64,000 nucleotides of DNA from Blastomyces gilchristii SLH14081 (lineage: Eukaryota > Ascomycota > Eurotiomycetes > Onygenales > Ajellomycetaceae): the NCBI RefSeq assembly GCF_000003855.2, contig NW_003101676.1, forward strand, positions 949,531 through 1,013,530. Direction: 5' to 3'. Both the position numbers and the translations under genes were made by a program. Below are positions 1 through 11,018 of the stretch, piece by piece (the first letter of the stretch is position 1; every line of letters starts with the position of its first letter). The notes beneath the pieces were generated by a model. That model was not told where the DNA came from. It did not search any database and worked only from the letters and a program-made list of their open reading frames with translations.

Positions 1-208
1 CATCCCCTCCAATTTTTTTCTCCTCCACATCATTCTACGCGACTGGAAAATACACACCACGCCACCTTACTCGTAGGCAGATGCCCAGCGGGTTCCATTA
101 GCCTGGCCTTCCCCAGCGGGATTTCTGCCCCTCGTTGCGTTCTGCTGAGAGCACTGGCGCGAATTTTGAAATGCTTTGCGAAACCCGTTTCTAACAGCTT
201 CGAAACAG
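1..208 (+). other. Upstream part of the PP2A-B gene, start exon not placed
   Basis: The conserved N-terminus of B55 (a Trp-Lys-Phe motif before CFGDKGD) must be encoded upstream of the acceptor at 208. A CTAAC branch-like site at 191-195 supports an intron ending there. A possible donor GTAGGC near 73 would give a phase-compatible exon carrying Trp-Lys-Ile, but its sequence does not match the family well, so I leave the first exon open. Confidence 0.5.
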
Positions 209-2051
209 ATGCTTCGGCGATAAGGGCGATGTGGAAGATATCACAGATGGTTTGAACCCTCTTCCATTTACTTAATATCATTCTTCACTTTCCCGTCCCT
301 TCCAACTTTACATCCTGTTTGGGCCTAATATACTTTTGACGGCCTCCCAATATCCGCTACGGCCGGCGCTGATGAATCTTGCTTCCCTGCAGCTGATATC
401 ATATCCACGGTCGAGTTCGATCACACTGGAAATTACCTCGCAACGGGCGATAAAGGAGGACGAGTTGTATTATTTGAGAGAAACGAGACAGTATGCTATG
501 CTTCTTAGGCATTTTTTTTTTTTTTTTTTCACTCATGTCCTTGATAAGCATAAGAATCGCTAACTTCTCTCGACTAGAAAAAAACATGCGAATATAAATT
601 CCATACCGAGTTCCAATCTCACGAGCCAGAATTCGATTACCTAAAATCTTTAGAGATTGAAGAGAAAATCAACAAAATAAAATGGTGCAGAAGGCAAAAT
701 GCATCCCATTACCTCCTTTCGACCAACGATAAGACAATAAAGCTTTGGAAGGTGTTTGATAAGTCGTTAAAGGTCGTTGCCGAAAATAACCTCTCCCATG
801 ATCTGACTCCGGCAGGCGCCGTGGCTGGAGGCGGCATGCCGCGCGCCCCGCACATTTCCTTCCGTGATGCGTCCTCTCTCAAGCTACCTCGCCTTACGCA
901 TCATGACACTGTAGTCGTTGCAGTTCCTCGACGTATCTACGCTAACGCCCACGCCTACCACATCAATAGCATATCGGTGAACAGTGACGGTGAAACGTTC
1001 ATCAGCAGCGATGATCTTCGAATCAACCTGTGGAACTTGAATATCCAAGACCAAAGCTTCAATATCGTTGATATTAAGCCCGCGAATATGGAAGAACTAA
1101 CAGAAGTTATTACAGCGGCGGAGTTCCACCCAACTAGTTGTAATTGGTTCATGTATGCCAGCTCCAAGGGAACTATCAAACTCGCAGATATGAGGCAGAG
1201 TGCTCTCTGCGATCAGCATCACAAACGTAAGCCTTTTTAAGCCCCTCAACCTCCCTGTTGTAAACTTTTTGCCTTAGTAGCACTCCTCACTTCCCACCTT
1301 CCGCCTGCTAACCTGAAATCTTCGCTTTGAATAGAATTTGAGCAAGAAGAAGATGCGTCCGCACGTTCATTCTTTTCCGAAATCATCTCTTCCATTTCTG
1401 ATGTCCGCTTCTCGAATGATGGACGCTACATATTATCTCGCGACTATCTAACGGTCAAAATATGGGATGTCAACATGGAACGGCAACCTATAAAAACTAT
1501 CCCGATCCACGAGCACCTCCGGCCCCGCCTATGCGATACGTATGAAAACGACAGCATCTTTGACAAATTCGAGGTAGTGTTCTCCGGCGATGCGGAGAAT
1601 GTCATGACGGGTAGTTACAACAATAATTTCATGATCTATCCCTCTGATCCCAACAAGGAGACCGAAGTTGTTCTTCAGGCGGATAAGACTGCATTCAAAG
1701 CAAAGAAAGTTGGAGTACCGACTCCCATCAATTCTTCCGCGTCAACTAATAAGAAGGGCGGATCGAGGGCTGGTAGTCCTGCGGGTGCCGGTGGACGGAT
1801 GAAGAAAGAAACGGACGCAGACCAGATTGATTTCAACAAGAAGATCTTACATATGAGTTGGCATCCTTTCGAGGATAGCATTGCGATCGCGGCTACTAAC
1901 AATGTAAGCTGTAACTCTTCTTTTCTTCTTACTCCTCTGTCTGCCTTCTCATTCCATGTTCTATGTGTTACCCTTCTTGTTCTTCCAGCTTTTGTACCCA
2001 CAGCCGCTAACATGTTCGTTTCAATAGCTATTCGTGTTCTCAGCTTTGTGA
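209..2051 (+). CDS. cdc55: PP2A regulatory subunit B (B55, WD40), 5' end unresolved
   Basis: This is the B-type regulatory subunit of protein phosphatase 2A, a seven-bladed WD40 propeller that selects substrates for the phosphatase. Exons read as 209-249, 393-490, 578-1226, 1335-1903 and 2028-2051; introns are 250-392, 491-577, 1227-1334 and 1904-2027, and all phases agree. The visible product is 459 residues from [12 protein letters not shown] to the stop. Family hallmarks are the [20 protein letters not shown] stretch, [49 protein letters not shown], and the closing NNLFVFSAL. The first exon here begins at an AG acceptor (208) just after a CTAAC branch-like site, so the start codon lies further upstream in 1-200 or outside the window; I could not place it. 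The donor of intron 250-392 is GTTTGA, which is weak for a fungus. A Ser/Gly-rich insert sits near the C-terminus (1721-1800), a variable loop in fungal homologues. Family assignment is very secure; the exact 5' structure is not. Confidence 0.95.
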
Positions 2052-3411
2052 GTCCGAGGAGGTGAAAGAGGGAAAATGGAAAAAGCAAATTAATGAGAAA
2101 AGAGAAACAATGCTGGTAGTGCCGCTTCACCATGCTTTCTGCCCTTGATTATAATCTCCCGGTCCTGCAAAACCCCAATCATCCATCTCTCTATTGCATA
2201 CACCTACTACTACTACTACCTTCTTCAGCAAAAAACCCCGCAGTCCAGTTTAATTCGTGCTATCAGGGTATTGGCAGCAGGCCTTCCGCCAGCAAAATAC
2301 AATTTATTTCCTTTCCAGTCTTAAACTTTCCCTACCCCTCGCAGTCCCATCCATCTACTCTCTTCGTGTCATGTTACGCCCCATTTCTCCTCATCCCGCG
2401 TATGATTTTTTGTCTCTAATTGCCGCGAGGGAAGGAAAAGCAAACAACCATTTATAAACTAGGCCAGATAATTGCGTTGACTTACTGTCGTTGCAAGGGG
2501 GGGGGAGGGGGAGAAAAGGAGGAGAAAGGAGAGAAAACCAGTTGCTGTGTGTGATATGTATGGATGGTATAGAGGGTTTAGTAAAGGATCTCAAAGCTGT
2601 TAGAAGTCCTCCCCCCTCCATCCCCCCTACCCCCTAAAAAATCCGTCCCACCTCCACCTCACCGTCCGCTACCTAGCACCCAGCCAGCCCTGTTGATGCC
2701 AAGCAAAAATGAGAATTGAGGATTGAAATGAAGATATTCTATCGGTTTTTTTTTTCTTTCATCGTTTGTCGAGCCGCTTTTTGTGTGCATGTTACAATTT
2801 CTTTCTCTCACTTTTCTCTTTTGTTGAAGTAAAACCAGACAGAGGGACGGAGGGGAGGAAATGGGAGAGAAATAATATAAATAAATAATAATGTCTTTTG
2901 AACCATCCAAAATACCCAGCGGCGCCATATAATAAATATATATATACCCTTCTTTCTTTTCTTTTCCCCACAACCCCCCCCCCCCTTCTCTCTCTCTGAA
3001 TTACCATTCCTGTGCATGCATTATAGTTCTTTCGGCGTATTTCCTACTCAGTAGACTTCCCTGCTCTTCCTTCCCCACCCGGACCCGCCCCCTTTATTTA
3101 GTTCGCTGGGGAAAGGAGAAAGGGAGAGACGGGAAGTCAAGACGAATTGAATAATCACCAAGAAATACAGCGCAAGGACAGGGGGCCCGATATGGCGTGT
3201 TCGGCTTAGATTATAGACTATGGGAGGAGAACGAAAGGAGAGGGAAAAACTTTTCATGCATACAGACGGTCTTTGCGGATTGGGGTGGGTAGTGGTCTCG
3301 AAGGAACGGGGAATGGAGAAGGATGGTTAGTAGTAGGGCGCTTGGGGCTTTCTTTCTTTCTTTCTCCTGCTATTCTCGTTCTTTTTTCGCCTGCTTTCTT
3401 TTACGATCTGC

Positions 3412-3437
3412 TTTTTTTTTTTTTTTTTTTTTTTTTT
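3412..3437. repeat. Poly-T tract
   Basis: An uninterrupted run of 26 T in the convergent intergenic region. Its length may be unreliable in an assembly. Confidence 0.9.
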
Positions 3438-3512
3438 CTCTTCCTCTTTTTGTTTTGCTTTGGTTATGTGGGGGGTTGTGAGTGGGTGAATTTTGTTTTC
3501 TTCTCACCCCCC

Positions 3513-3516
<4 letters not shown>

Positions 3517-3545
<29 letters not shown>
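3517..3545. repeat. Poly-T tract
   Basis: An uninterrupted run of 29 T, preceded by a C run, 80 bases downstream of the previous poly-T tract. Confidence 0.9.
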
Positions 3546-3983
3546 CATTGGGGAAAAACGGAAGGATAGAGGTGCCGTTTGTTTTGTTGGGGGGTGTTTA
3601 CTTTTTTCCTTTGAGTGCTTCCTTTTGTTTCCTTGTATTTCCCTCTTTGATATGCATATTTTATGTTGCGCTTGAGGGGAATTGGGGAAAAAAACGTACG
3701 GACATGGCTCCGCCAGAAGAAAAGTCTCCATATAGCTAGGGGGAACAGGTTCTGTTATGTGACTAAACGGACACGGAAGGATCTTCCTTCGTGCGTTTCA
3801 TATATTCATCAAAAACTTCGTGTGATCTCATCTCATCTAAACTTGGAATAACCCTTTTGCCATATGCAGTGATGGAATCTGGCCAGGCAGGTGGTAGCGA
3901 TGTATTGAGCTGGTAAAACAGAGAACTGACACCTCCACATTCCCAAGTCCGCGCCCTTCACGGACGCTTACTAGTCCAGCTCC

Positions 3984-5372
3984 CTAATGTACCATTTGCG
4001 CTTCGGCGAAGTCCTGAAGTTTACGGTGTTAGGCATCCCGTGGTTTTAAATTTTGGGTTGAATGGAATAGCAGTGAGAATTCCCGGGGGGGGGGGAGATA
4101 AAACAGGAACGCAACACAAAGAATATGACTTACCGGAAACTGATCTATAATGGCAGCTGCCACCCTTTCCACCTCCTCAGCCAAATTTTGGACGCCAGCA
4201 TCCCAGACTCTTAAACTACGTCCCGCCGACTCTGCCCCGGGGCCAACACCGGGGATTCCTGACTCGAAATAAATCACACCTTTAATCTGATCGATACTAC
4301 CTTTTAATCTGCCTTGCTCAAGCATGCGTGCAGCATATGCCTCTGCCCTCTCTCCAGCGCTCAAATCCCCGCTAGCCTCGAGCCCGAGAATGTTTCCTAA
4401 TTCCTCCACGTGTATATTTTCATACAGTCGACTGGCAGCGAGGAGGTTGTGTTCGATGACAGCTCGACCAAGCACGGTGGATCCATCTGCCGTTATAGCG
4501 AGTTGGTGAGGGACTAGCTTCTCCGCGAATGCCTTCACCTCCCCAGCTGTGAGCAGCCTGTCCATAAATATCTTCTCCAATATATTGTATATTCCGAGAG
4601 AAGATGATCGGTCGTCCTTGTATAAACGGGATAAAGTGCGGGAACGTTGGGGACCAGCTGGTCCGAGAACGGCGCATATAATGGCGGCAGAAAGAGCTTG
4701 GAGACGGTCTTCTTCCTCAATTTCCCCGGATAAACTCACATTGAGATATTGCTGGCTTGCATCGAGGAATCGGCGGTTAAAATCTGAAATGCGCGCCTGG
4801 GAGAGCTGGAAGTGAAGTGTCAGCTCCGGGTCTTCGATTTTGGTAGGCATGTTCTTGACTCTGTTTAAGAAGCTCTCTGCATTTGTCGTATCGTCGTCTT
4901 CTAGATATAGTCGTACGATACGAATCCATATGCGCACCTTCGCATCGTCGGACATGAGGTGCTGGGAACTGTCGAAACGGATTGCCTGTAAGACTCTGGC
5001 TGCTTGTGTAAAATCCTCTTCTGCCTCATACGCGTCTGCAAGAATTTCCCTCAGAACTGCATCCTGTGCTTCAGCAGAGGTTGAGTGGGATTGTATCTCG
5101 GATAGCGCATTTTGCCCAACCGCGATTATGACCTTGGCTGGTAGCTTTCGGAGAGAGTTGATGAAGTTATCAAGGAGGGGTCGGGCAGCAACGATTCCGA
5201 CGGTGTCGCCGAGGATGGAGTTTAGGAAAGCGACGAGGTTGGGTTCAATGTTCGGAGAAGAGGGGGATGATATTATTTTGGAGAGGAGTTCATTGTAAAG
5301 CTGTGGCTTATGCTGTTGATTTGTCGTTGCTTCAATATTAGCTAGGGCAGAGGTGACATGAGGCTCCGCCAT
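3984..5372 (-). CDS. csn4: COP9 signalosome complex subunit 4
   Basis: CSN4 is a PCI-domain scaffold subunit of the COP9 signalosome, which removes Nedd8 from cullin-RING ligases; in Aspergillus (CsnD) the complex controls development. Exon 1 is 5372-4134 and exon 2 is 4013-3984, with an intron at 4014-4133 (GTAAGT donor, CTAAC branch, CAG acceptor). The product is 422 residues. The start is the ATG at 5372, giving MAEPHVTSALANIEA, rather than an in-frame ATG 69 bases upstream, because homologues start near there. TPR-like helices fill the N-terminal half (for example ILADAYEAEEDFTQAARVL and RIWIRIVRLYLEDDDTTNAE), followed by the PCI region (LEKIFMDRLLTAGEVKAFAE, then HNLLAASRLYENI). The tiny last exon encodes DFAEAQMVH, completing the conserved tail; without splicing the frame would run into unrelated sequence. 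A run of 10 C on the coding strand sits in the intron. A copia LTR begins 165 bases upstream of the start codon. Confidence 0.95.
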
Positions 5373-5531
5373 TGCGGTGGGGTGGGGGATTGGTTCGTGA
5401 GCCGACGCTGGAAATGACGATCCTTTTATATTGGTTACCAAAAGACGTAGAGGTATTGCGTGAAGAAGAAGGGAAAGTTAAGTCATGGAAGAATTGTTAT
5501 ATAGATTACTAGCTCTTGCTGCGTTGACATC
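5373..5531. promoter_or_regulatory. Remaining native csn4 upstream region
   Basis: Only about 160 bases of non-transposon sequence remain between the csn4 start codon and the TTTAT target duplication of the copia insertion. They must hold the 5' UTR and any native core promoter that survives. I see no clear TATA box. Confidence 0.5.
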
Positions 5532-5536
5532 TTTAT
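5532..5536. repeat. Copia target-site duplication, left copy (TTTAT)
   Basis: TTTAT directly abuts the left LTR and is repeated at 54044-54048 just outside the right LTR, as expected for one integration event spanning the whole island. Confidence 0.8.
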
Positions 5537-5647
5537 TCTTGGAGGATAACGTTGTTATGTTGTATTGTTATCTAACTACGCGAGTTACAAACTAAATGGA
5601 TAGGTTGGGGTGGCACGTGACTAGGGTAGGTGTAGTAATCACCAACA
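5537..5647 (-). repeat. Copia 3' LTR
   Basis: 111 bases. On the minus strand it starts TGTTGGTGATTACTACACC and ends CTCCAAGA, an end that departs from the usual CA. It is near-identical to 53933-54043, differing by three transitions. It has normal GC content, unlike the transposon body, and is oriented to transcribe toward csn4. Confidence 0.88.
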
Positions 5648-5656
5648 CCCCCCCTT
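5648..5656 (-). promoter_or_regulatory. Copia polypurine tract
   Basis: AAGGGGGGG on the minus strand lies immediately upstream of the 3' LTR, the position of the plus-strand primer in reverse transcription. The same bases recur at 11010-11018 because they became part of the LINE target-site duplication. Confidence 0.75.
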
Positions 5657-6589
5657 ATTATTATTATTCTTCAATTATAGATGTATGCAGTCAGAGACTA
5701 TGACATCTACCTGAGAACTTTAGTTCTCAGGGTTTTTTCTATGTCTGTAAAGTTAACTATTATACATTCATCAATTTCAGATATGCAAAATCAGAAAATT
5801 CTAGCTCAGAATACAAAAACTATTTATAAATTACAGTGTTTTAACATCTTTTGATACTTTGAAATCATTTGACAATATCATGACAAAAGAAAAGAGAAAA
5901 AGAACACAGTCTCAAAGATAGACACATTAAACAGATAGATAGAAAGAAATTGAAAGAAAAAGATAAAGAAAAAGATAAAGTAAAGAGAGACTATAATAAA
6001 ATAAATTATTAAAAGAGAGTGTATAGCTGTTTTAACAGACTATATCTGATTGATTTTCTTCTCTTTATATTCAGATAATTCTGAATTTAGTCATTTTCTT
6101 ATAGCTGCTTGAGTTTCTGATAGAAAGTCTATTAAGTATTTAATTTCTGTCTCAGTTGAGTATAAGAATCTTATATTTAATTAATTTAGATTATACTTCT
6201 CTTTCAATCTGACTCTGAGACTATTATATAATACACAGTGTATTACAATATACTCAGAATTCTCATTTATATTACAGAATGAGCATTCTATTGAGTTAAA
6301 TCTATCATCAAATCTTTGTATATAAGATTTGAAATAGCCATGTTCTAGTTTCAGCTGTATTATAGATAAGAATATTTTCTTTTTACATTTAATTAAACAA
6401 GATTTTCACTTGAGTTTTGTTTCAAATCTTGAATAATGTATACTCTTCTTTTATTTCTATCAGCTTTTATTTCACTTATTTAAACAAGATTCTTTTATTT
6501 TTCTTCTTATAAAAGATTAGAACATAATTTTTTGAATAGATCTGCTTAATTCTGCACTCTTTTTTACAGCTGAATCAGTCAATTCATTG

Positions 6590-6960
6590 TCATAAATATT
6601 CATATAAGCAGAAACTCAGTGTAGATGAATTATCAGCTTTGATATTCTTCTCTTTTGAATTTTCAAAACAGAGTTTAAGATCAGTTTAAGATTTATTTAA
6701 TTATTATGAATCTGATTATTTCTAAGTCTTTTTAAAGCAGCTTGACTATCAGAGAATATTCATGTCTCTTTTAAATAATTTCCTCTTTTATGAGATTTTA
6801 TTTCAATGAGTTTGAAAGCTTTCACTATTATAAATAGTTCAGTATCAAAGACTTCATATTCAGAGTCTAGATTTCAGAAATCTGAGATAAAATTAATATT
6901 ATCTTCAGTATAAGCAATGTTTGCATCTAATCTATTCAAGTTCTCATTTTTTAAATCATC
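6590..6960 (-). pseudogene. LINE RNase H domain remnant
   Basis: The minus strand reads EVFDTELFVIVKAFK, then SDSQAALKRLRNN, then HLHWVSAYMNIYDNELTDSA. This follows the RNase H pattern of E..A, SDSQAAL and WV.GH..I.GNE.AD. A C-terminal RNase H is typical of Tad1-like LINEs. Confidence 0.7.
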
Positions 6961-8070
6961 TGAATAAATCAGAATAGAGTCTTTTATATTGATTGTAGAA
7001 ATTCTCTTTAAATACTGTTCATATTCTTTCTCTTTTAATAGTTCACTTATTTATAAGTCTATAAGAGATTCAAGCTTTTCTCTTCAGAGAGATAGCTTCT
7101 CATAATCAACTTTTTCAATATTTAAAGAGAAAAATTAATTTTTAATCAGAGAGTATAGTCTGTACAGTTAAGAAGACATTTTCTTTGAAGAATTATTTTC
7201 ATTTCAATTAAGAAATCTATTTCAATTCAGTTCATTTTCAGAGTTAATTGATGAAAATGAAGAAGAGACTCTTTCTCTGATTATATGATTTAAGCTCATC
7301 TTTACAACTCTCAGAGCATAGTTTATACAGGTCTTTTCAAATCTAATAGCAGAAGAAGAAATTGAAGCTTCAATTTTCATTGCTTTAATAGAAGATGATT
7401 TGAATACTCTCAGAATTCTTCTCAAGACTCTGTTTTACAGACTTTGAAAGAGTTCAGTGAAATTCTCTTGATTATTTCATCAAACTTGAACTTCATAATC
7501 AGCTACTGATGTAATACAGGCTATATATAACTGTCTTATAGTCTGAAAGAATAGACCTCTCTCTGTATTTGATAGTCTGATTATGTTATTTAATAGTCTT
7601 TCTGTCTTGACAGTTCTTTATTGAATATGATATTTAAAATTCAACTTAGAGTTTAATTATACTTCTAATTATTTAATATTTACACTGAGTTTAATCTCTC
7701 TATTTAAAAGAGTTAGAGATAGTTCTTTCTCATTGAATCTAGAAAAGAAATGAATTAACTCAGTTTTATTCATATTAAATTGAATTTAATTAATATCTGC
7801 TCTAACAAAGATTTTCTTTACAGCTTCTTCAATTACTTTTAAATTCTCTTTAATAGTTTTTAAGCTGTAAACTAGATCAATATCATTCACATAACTTAAA
7901 GATTACACTATTCTCATATTTCTATTTTTGAATAGATATACAGTGTATATTATAAATAAAATAAGTGAGATTGAAGATCTCTGTGATACTTCTATTTATA
8001 TCTCAGTCTTATCTTATTTCATTTCATCAAAGAAGAGTTATATAATTCTTTTAGATATAAAACAGTTAAC

Positions 8071-8265
8071 TCATTTTATTAGAGAAAGTGACAGTTTTAA
8101 TATCTTTAATATCTGAATTAACTTTGACTTTGAAACATGATTAAATGCTTCTTTTATATCAATAAAAACTGCAGTTGAGATCAGACTCTCATGCTTTGCT
8201 ATTTGAATATCATGAATAACTGAGAGAACAGTGTCAATTGTAGAACACTGTTTTCTATCTTTCAT
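8071..8265 (-). pseudogene. LINE reverse transcriptase fragment
   Basis: An open stretch of 64 codons with the motifs TVLSVIHDIQ and VFIDIKEAFNHVS, the RT segment in Tad1/I-type LINEs that contains the first catalytic aspartate (FIDIKGAFD). The second conserved acidic position reads as Asn, consistent with a G-to-A change. Flanking sequence on both sides is RT-like but full of stops. Confidence 0.75.
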
Positions 8266-9479
8266 TTATTCACTGAATAAAAAAGAATCATCTATAGAGC
8301 TTATAAAAGATAGTTAAGTAGCTATTATCTTTTCTAAAACCTTTTCTAGACAGTTCAAAAGAGATATTACTCTATATGACTTAGAAATTGAAGTTTTTCT
8401 ATTAGGTTTTGTAAGAATCACTTCAGTGACTTCTCTTCAGCATTCAGAATGATATTCATTTTTCAAGAGATTGAAAAAGAGCTCAAAATATTCATTCTTT
8501 AAGTAGGAATATGTATTTTGAATAATTAAGTGATTAATTGAATCAGGACCTGCAGCAGTTTTAACAGAACTTGAGAAGATAGCTGACTCTAATTCATCTT
8601 ATATAAGATCAGATCATTTCCAGTCATTTTTATCAATATAGTTAAGAAGTGATATATTCTCTTTCTCTGAATCTGAATCTGAATCTGATGAGTTCTGAAA
8701 GAGAATTCTTATGAAAGCTTGACATTTTTTCTCAAAAGAGTTTACTGTATATAATTTATTCTGAAACTCATATTTTAAGGCTGGAAGTTTTACTACATTT
8801 CTTGTTTTAGTATAGTTAAAAGCTTTAAAAACTTCCTTCTCTTATACTTCTTTAAGAAATTTATTTCAGCAGTCTGTTTTAGCTCTTTTAATATCTGAAA
8901 AATATTTATTTCTGACAGCTTTGAACTCTTTATCAGATATTACATCATTCTTTCAATCTCTTCTAGTAGTAGCTAATTCTTTTCTTTTAGATGAGATATT
9001 CTCATTTCATCAAGGTTTTGAATACTCAGAAGATTTTCTTTTTAAAATATTATCTCTAATACTTGTTAGAATAATAGATGTAATAAGCTTCACTCTATTC
9101 TTAAGCATTTCATTTGAGATATCTTGTTCAGAATTTCAATATAGCTTATTCTATCTTTCAGATTTTAACAGTTTTATACTTTCTTTAACTGCTTTTCAAT
9201 CAGCTTTTTCAAAGTTATACTGATTAGAGAGAAGAGGATTTTCACTCATTTGTTTTTCACTCAGTTTAATATCAAATTGAATAATCTCATGACCTGATTC
9301 TGATGTCTCATTTGAATTAATAAATCAGTTTACAAGTCTTCTTTTCATTAGATTTTATGATATGAATGTTAAATCTATAATAGATTTCTGTTTCATGTCT
9401 TTTCTAAAGAATGTTTATTGATCAGACTTATTAATCAAATCTATTGAATACTCAAAGATTTATTCAACTAGATTATCAG

Positions 9480-9940
9480 CTCTCACTGCTCTCTTGCATT
9501 CTGAATTTCATCAGAGATGATGTGTATTGAAATCTCCTGCAATTATAGAGTTTCTTGATAAAGTTATGTTCAGAAATTCTCTATCAATTGTTCAGATATT
9601 GTTATTTTTCTTCAATGACTTTTCATTATAGATATTTATAAGCTGTATAGTATTAAACTCATTTTCTTTATCTATAATATCACTCATCAGAATATCAGGG
9701 TCAGACATGATATTAAATCTTAGATTAAATTAATATCTTGATCTCTTTCTTTCATAGATCACTACTCTTGACTTTATCTCAGACTTTTGAGATAAAAAGC
9801 AGTAGTAGCTTGAATGAGAAATGATATATTTTTACTCAGCATTAAAATTCAGCTTCTGAAGCAGTATAAAATCAACTTTTTACTCAAATACAATTTGAAG
9901 ATAAGAATAAATACAATTTGAGTTTCTATTCACATTATTT
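9480..9940 (-). pseudogene. LINE apurinic-type endonuclease domain remnant
   Basis: The minus strand encodes a recognisable endonuclease/exonuclease/phosphatase fold segment. The motif IIAGDFNTHH followed by NSECKRAVRA matches the conserved AGDFN.HH..W core of LINE endonucleases. Stops and Trp codons changed to stop interrupt it. Confidence 0.7.
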
Positions 9941-10229
9941 TAAATAAATGTGATTTTTGAAGAGTTTTTAAACTTTTTTTATTGTTTTTGTTGTATATTC
10001 ATACTAAAAGAGAGTAGAGTAGAATCTAATCACTATTATCAGATAGTAGATTATAACTGTTCTGAAAAGTAGAAATCTCAACTGCTTACATTATATCTAG
10101 TTTATTATCAGAGTCATTTCTCAATTCTCTAATCTTAACAGGAGTTTGAGGATTCAAATTCTGTTTACATTTAGCTGGAGAATTGGAGTTTGAAGACTTA
10201 GATAGTTGAGAGTTTCTTCTTTTTGAGCT

Positions 10230-11004
10230 TGCAGTTGTAAGTCTACTGGCTTGACTCTACGGGCGCTAGCCACCCGCAGGATGCACCTTAAGCTAATTAC
10301 ATTTAACCCCCTATAATTAACCGACCACCGTGTCCGTCCTCTCGGGCCAGCCACTAATTTCCAGGGGCGTTAGTTAGTGGCTGCCACCGCCCACTTGGTG
10401 GTGTACACACCAAGCTTCCGGTTGCTGATCTCGGCCTCATTAGATGCCCATAGGCCTACCAATCAGCCGTCGTGGCCTCGCCCCGTGTTAGGGACTAACC
10501 ATAGGCTTGATGACTGCAGTCCTCCCTGCCAGTATTAGGGGTTGGCAGTGAGCTTGCAGGCACTAGCCTATCAGGGTGCCCTGTCTAGGGCCTAGATGCG
10601 CGTCTAGGCCTGCTAGTCGGGTGGTTTTCAAAATCATTCCCTGTATTTGGGGGGGAGCTAGGCTCCGATGACGGCCCTAGTTAGGGACTTGCTTAAGTAG
10701 TGTATAACCACTACATTAGGCTTGACTCTATATCGTTAGAACCTTGACGGGTGCACAGTAGGATAGTGGGACATTGGCACCCCATGCCGGCCCTGGTGGG
10801 TGTTCGCAGGATCTCGCTTAACTAGTGGCTTGGCTTGCAGTAGAGAGTTCTACCCCGCACCAAGCCTTACTAATTAGGCTCAGCCCCTATTACATGGGGG
10901 CTTTCATGGGTAAGAAGTGGCAGGTGCCAGCGGTGGGATTCGAACCCACGCACCCCTAATGTGTGCGGCCTTGGTTACCAGTCTTACCAACTGGGCCACG
11001 CTGG
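10230..11004 (-). promoter_or_regulatory. LINE 5' UTR of normal GC content
   Basis: About 770 bases with normal GC content and frequent CpG, inside the LINE target duplications. It stops abruptly where the AT-rich coding part begins. It has no long ORF of recognisable family. I infer a 5' UTR/promoter that escaped repeat-induced mutation. Confidence 0.55.
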
Positions 11005-11006
11005 CA
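10925..11006 (-). other. tRNA-like sequence at the LINE 5' end
   Basis: On the minus strand, GCCAGCG at the 5' end pairs perfectly with CGCTGGC at the 3' end (7-bp acceptor stem). A T-arm GTGGG/CCCAC encloses TTCGAAT. The box A-like TGGCCCAGTTGG and box B GGTTCGAATCC are intact. The D-arm and anticodon arm do not fold as a normal tRNA, so I call this a tRNA-derived pol III promoter head rather than a working tRNA gene. It sits exactly at the 5' terminus of the LINE insertion. Confidence 0.65.
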
Positions 11007-11018
11007 ACACCCCCCCTT

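Larger units (their letters stand above)
2052..3983. other. Pyrimidine-rich intergenic and 3' UTR region
   Basis: This gap lies between the stop codons of two convergent genes (PP2A-B on plus, COP9 subunit 4 on minus). It has many homopolymer runs: G at 2498-2508, C at 2976-2986, T at 3412-3437 and T at 3517-3545. Several open frames here are made of Phe or Lys runs and have no family resemblance. I see no gene; it most likely holds the two 3' UTRs and termination signals. Confidence 0.6.
5657..11004 (-). mobile_element. Tad1-like non-LTR retrotransposon (LINE), decayed
   Basis: A 5.35-kb insertion in the copia 3' end, flanked by the 14-base direct repeat CAACACCCCCCCTT (5643-5656 and 11005-11018). 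Such long, variable target duplications are typical of LINEs. The left (3') end on the minus strand is a short (AAT)n tail. Reading on the minus strand from the right: a tRNA-like 5' head, a 5' UTR of normal GC, endonuclease (about 9940-9480), reverse transcriptase (around 8270-8070), RNase H (around 6950-6590) and a Cys/His-rich C-terminal segment (around 6300-6220). EN-RT-RNase H order is that of the Tad1/I group in fungi. I did not recognise a separate ORF1. The coding part is strongly C-to-T decayed; the 5' UTR is not. Confidence 0.85.

Noticed and set aside
2132..3851. Several small ORFs in 2132-3851 (Phe, Ser or Lys runs)
   Set aside because: They are products of homopolymer and pyrimidine tracts between convergent genes, with no start context, introns or homology.
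4029..4133. Read-through C-terminus of csn4 (to 4029)
   Set aside because: It begins at a perfect GTAAGT donor. The spliced tail DFAEAQMVH fits the family, while the read-through sequence does not.
10925..11006. A functional tRNA gene
   Set aside because: Acceptor stem, T-arm and both promoter boxes are fine, but the D-arm and anticodon stem do not pair as in a tRNA, and it sits at a LINE terminus.
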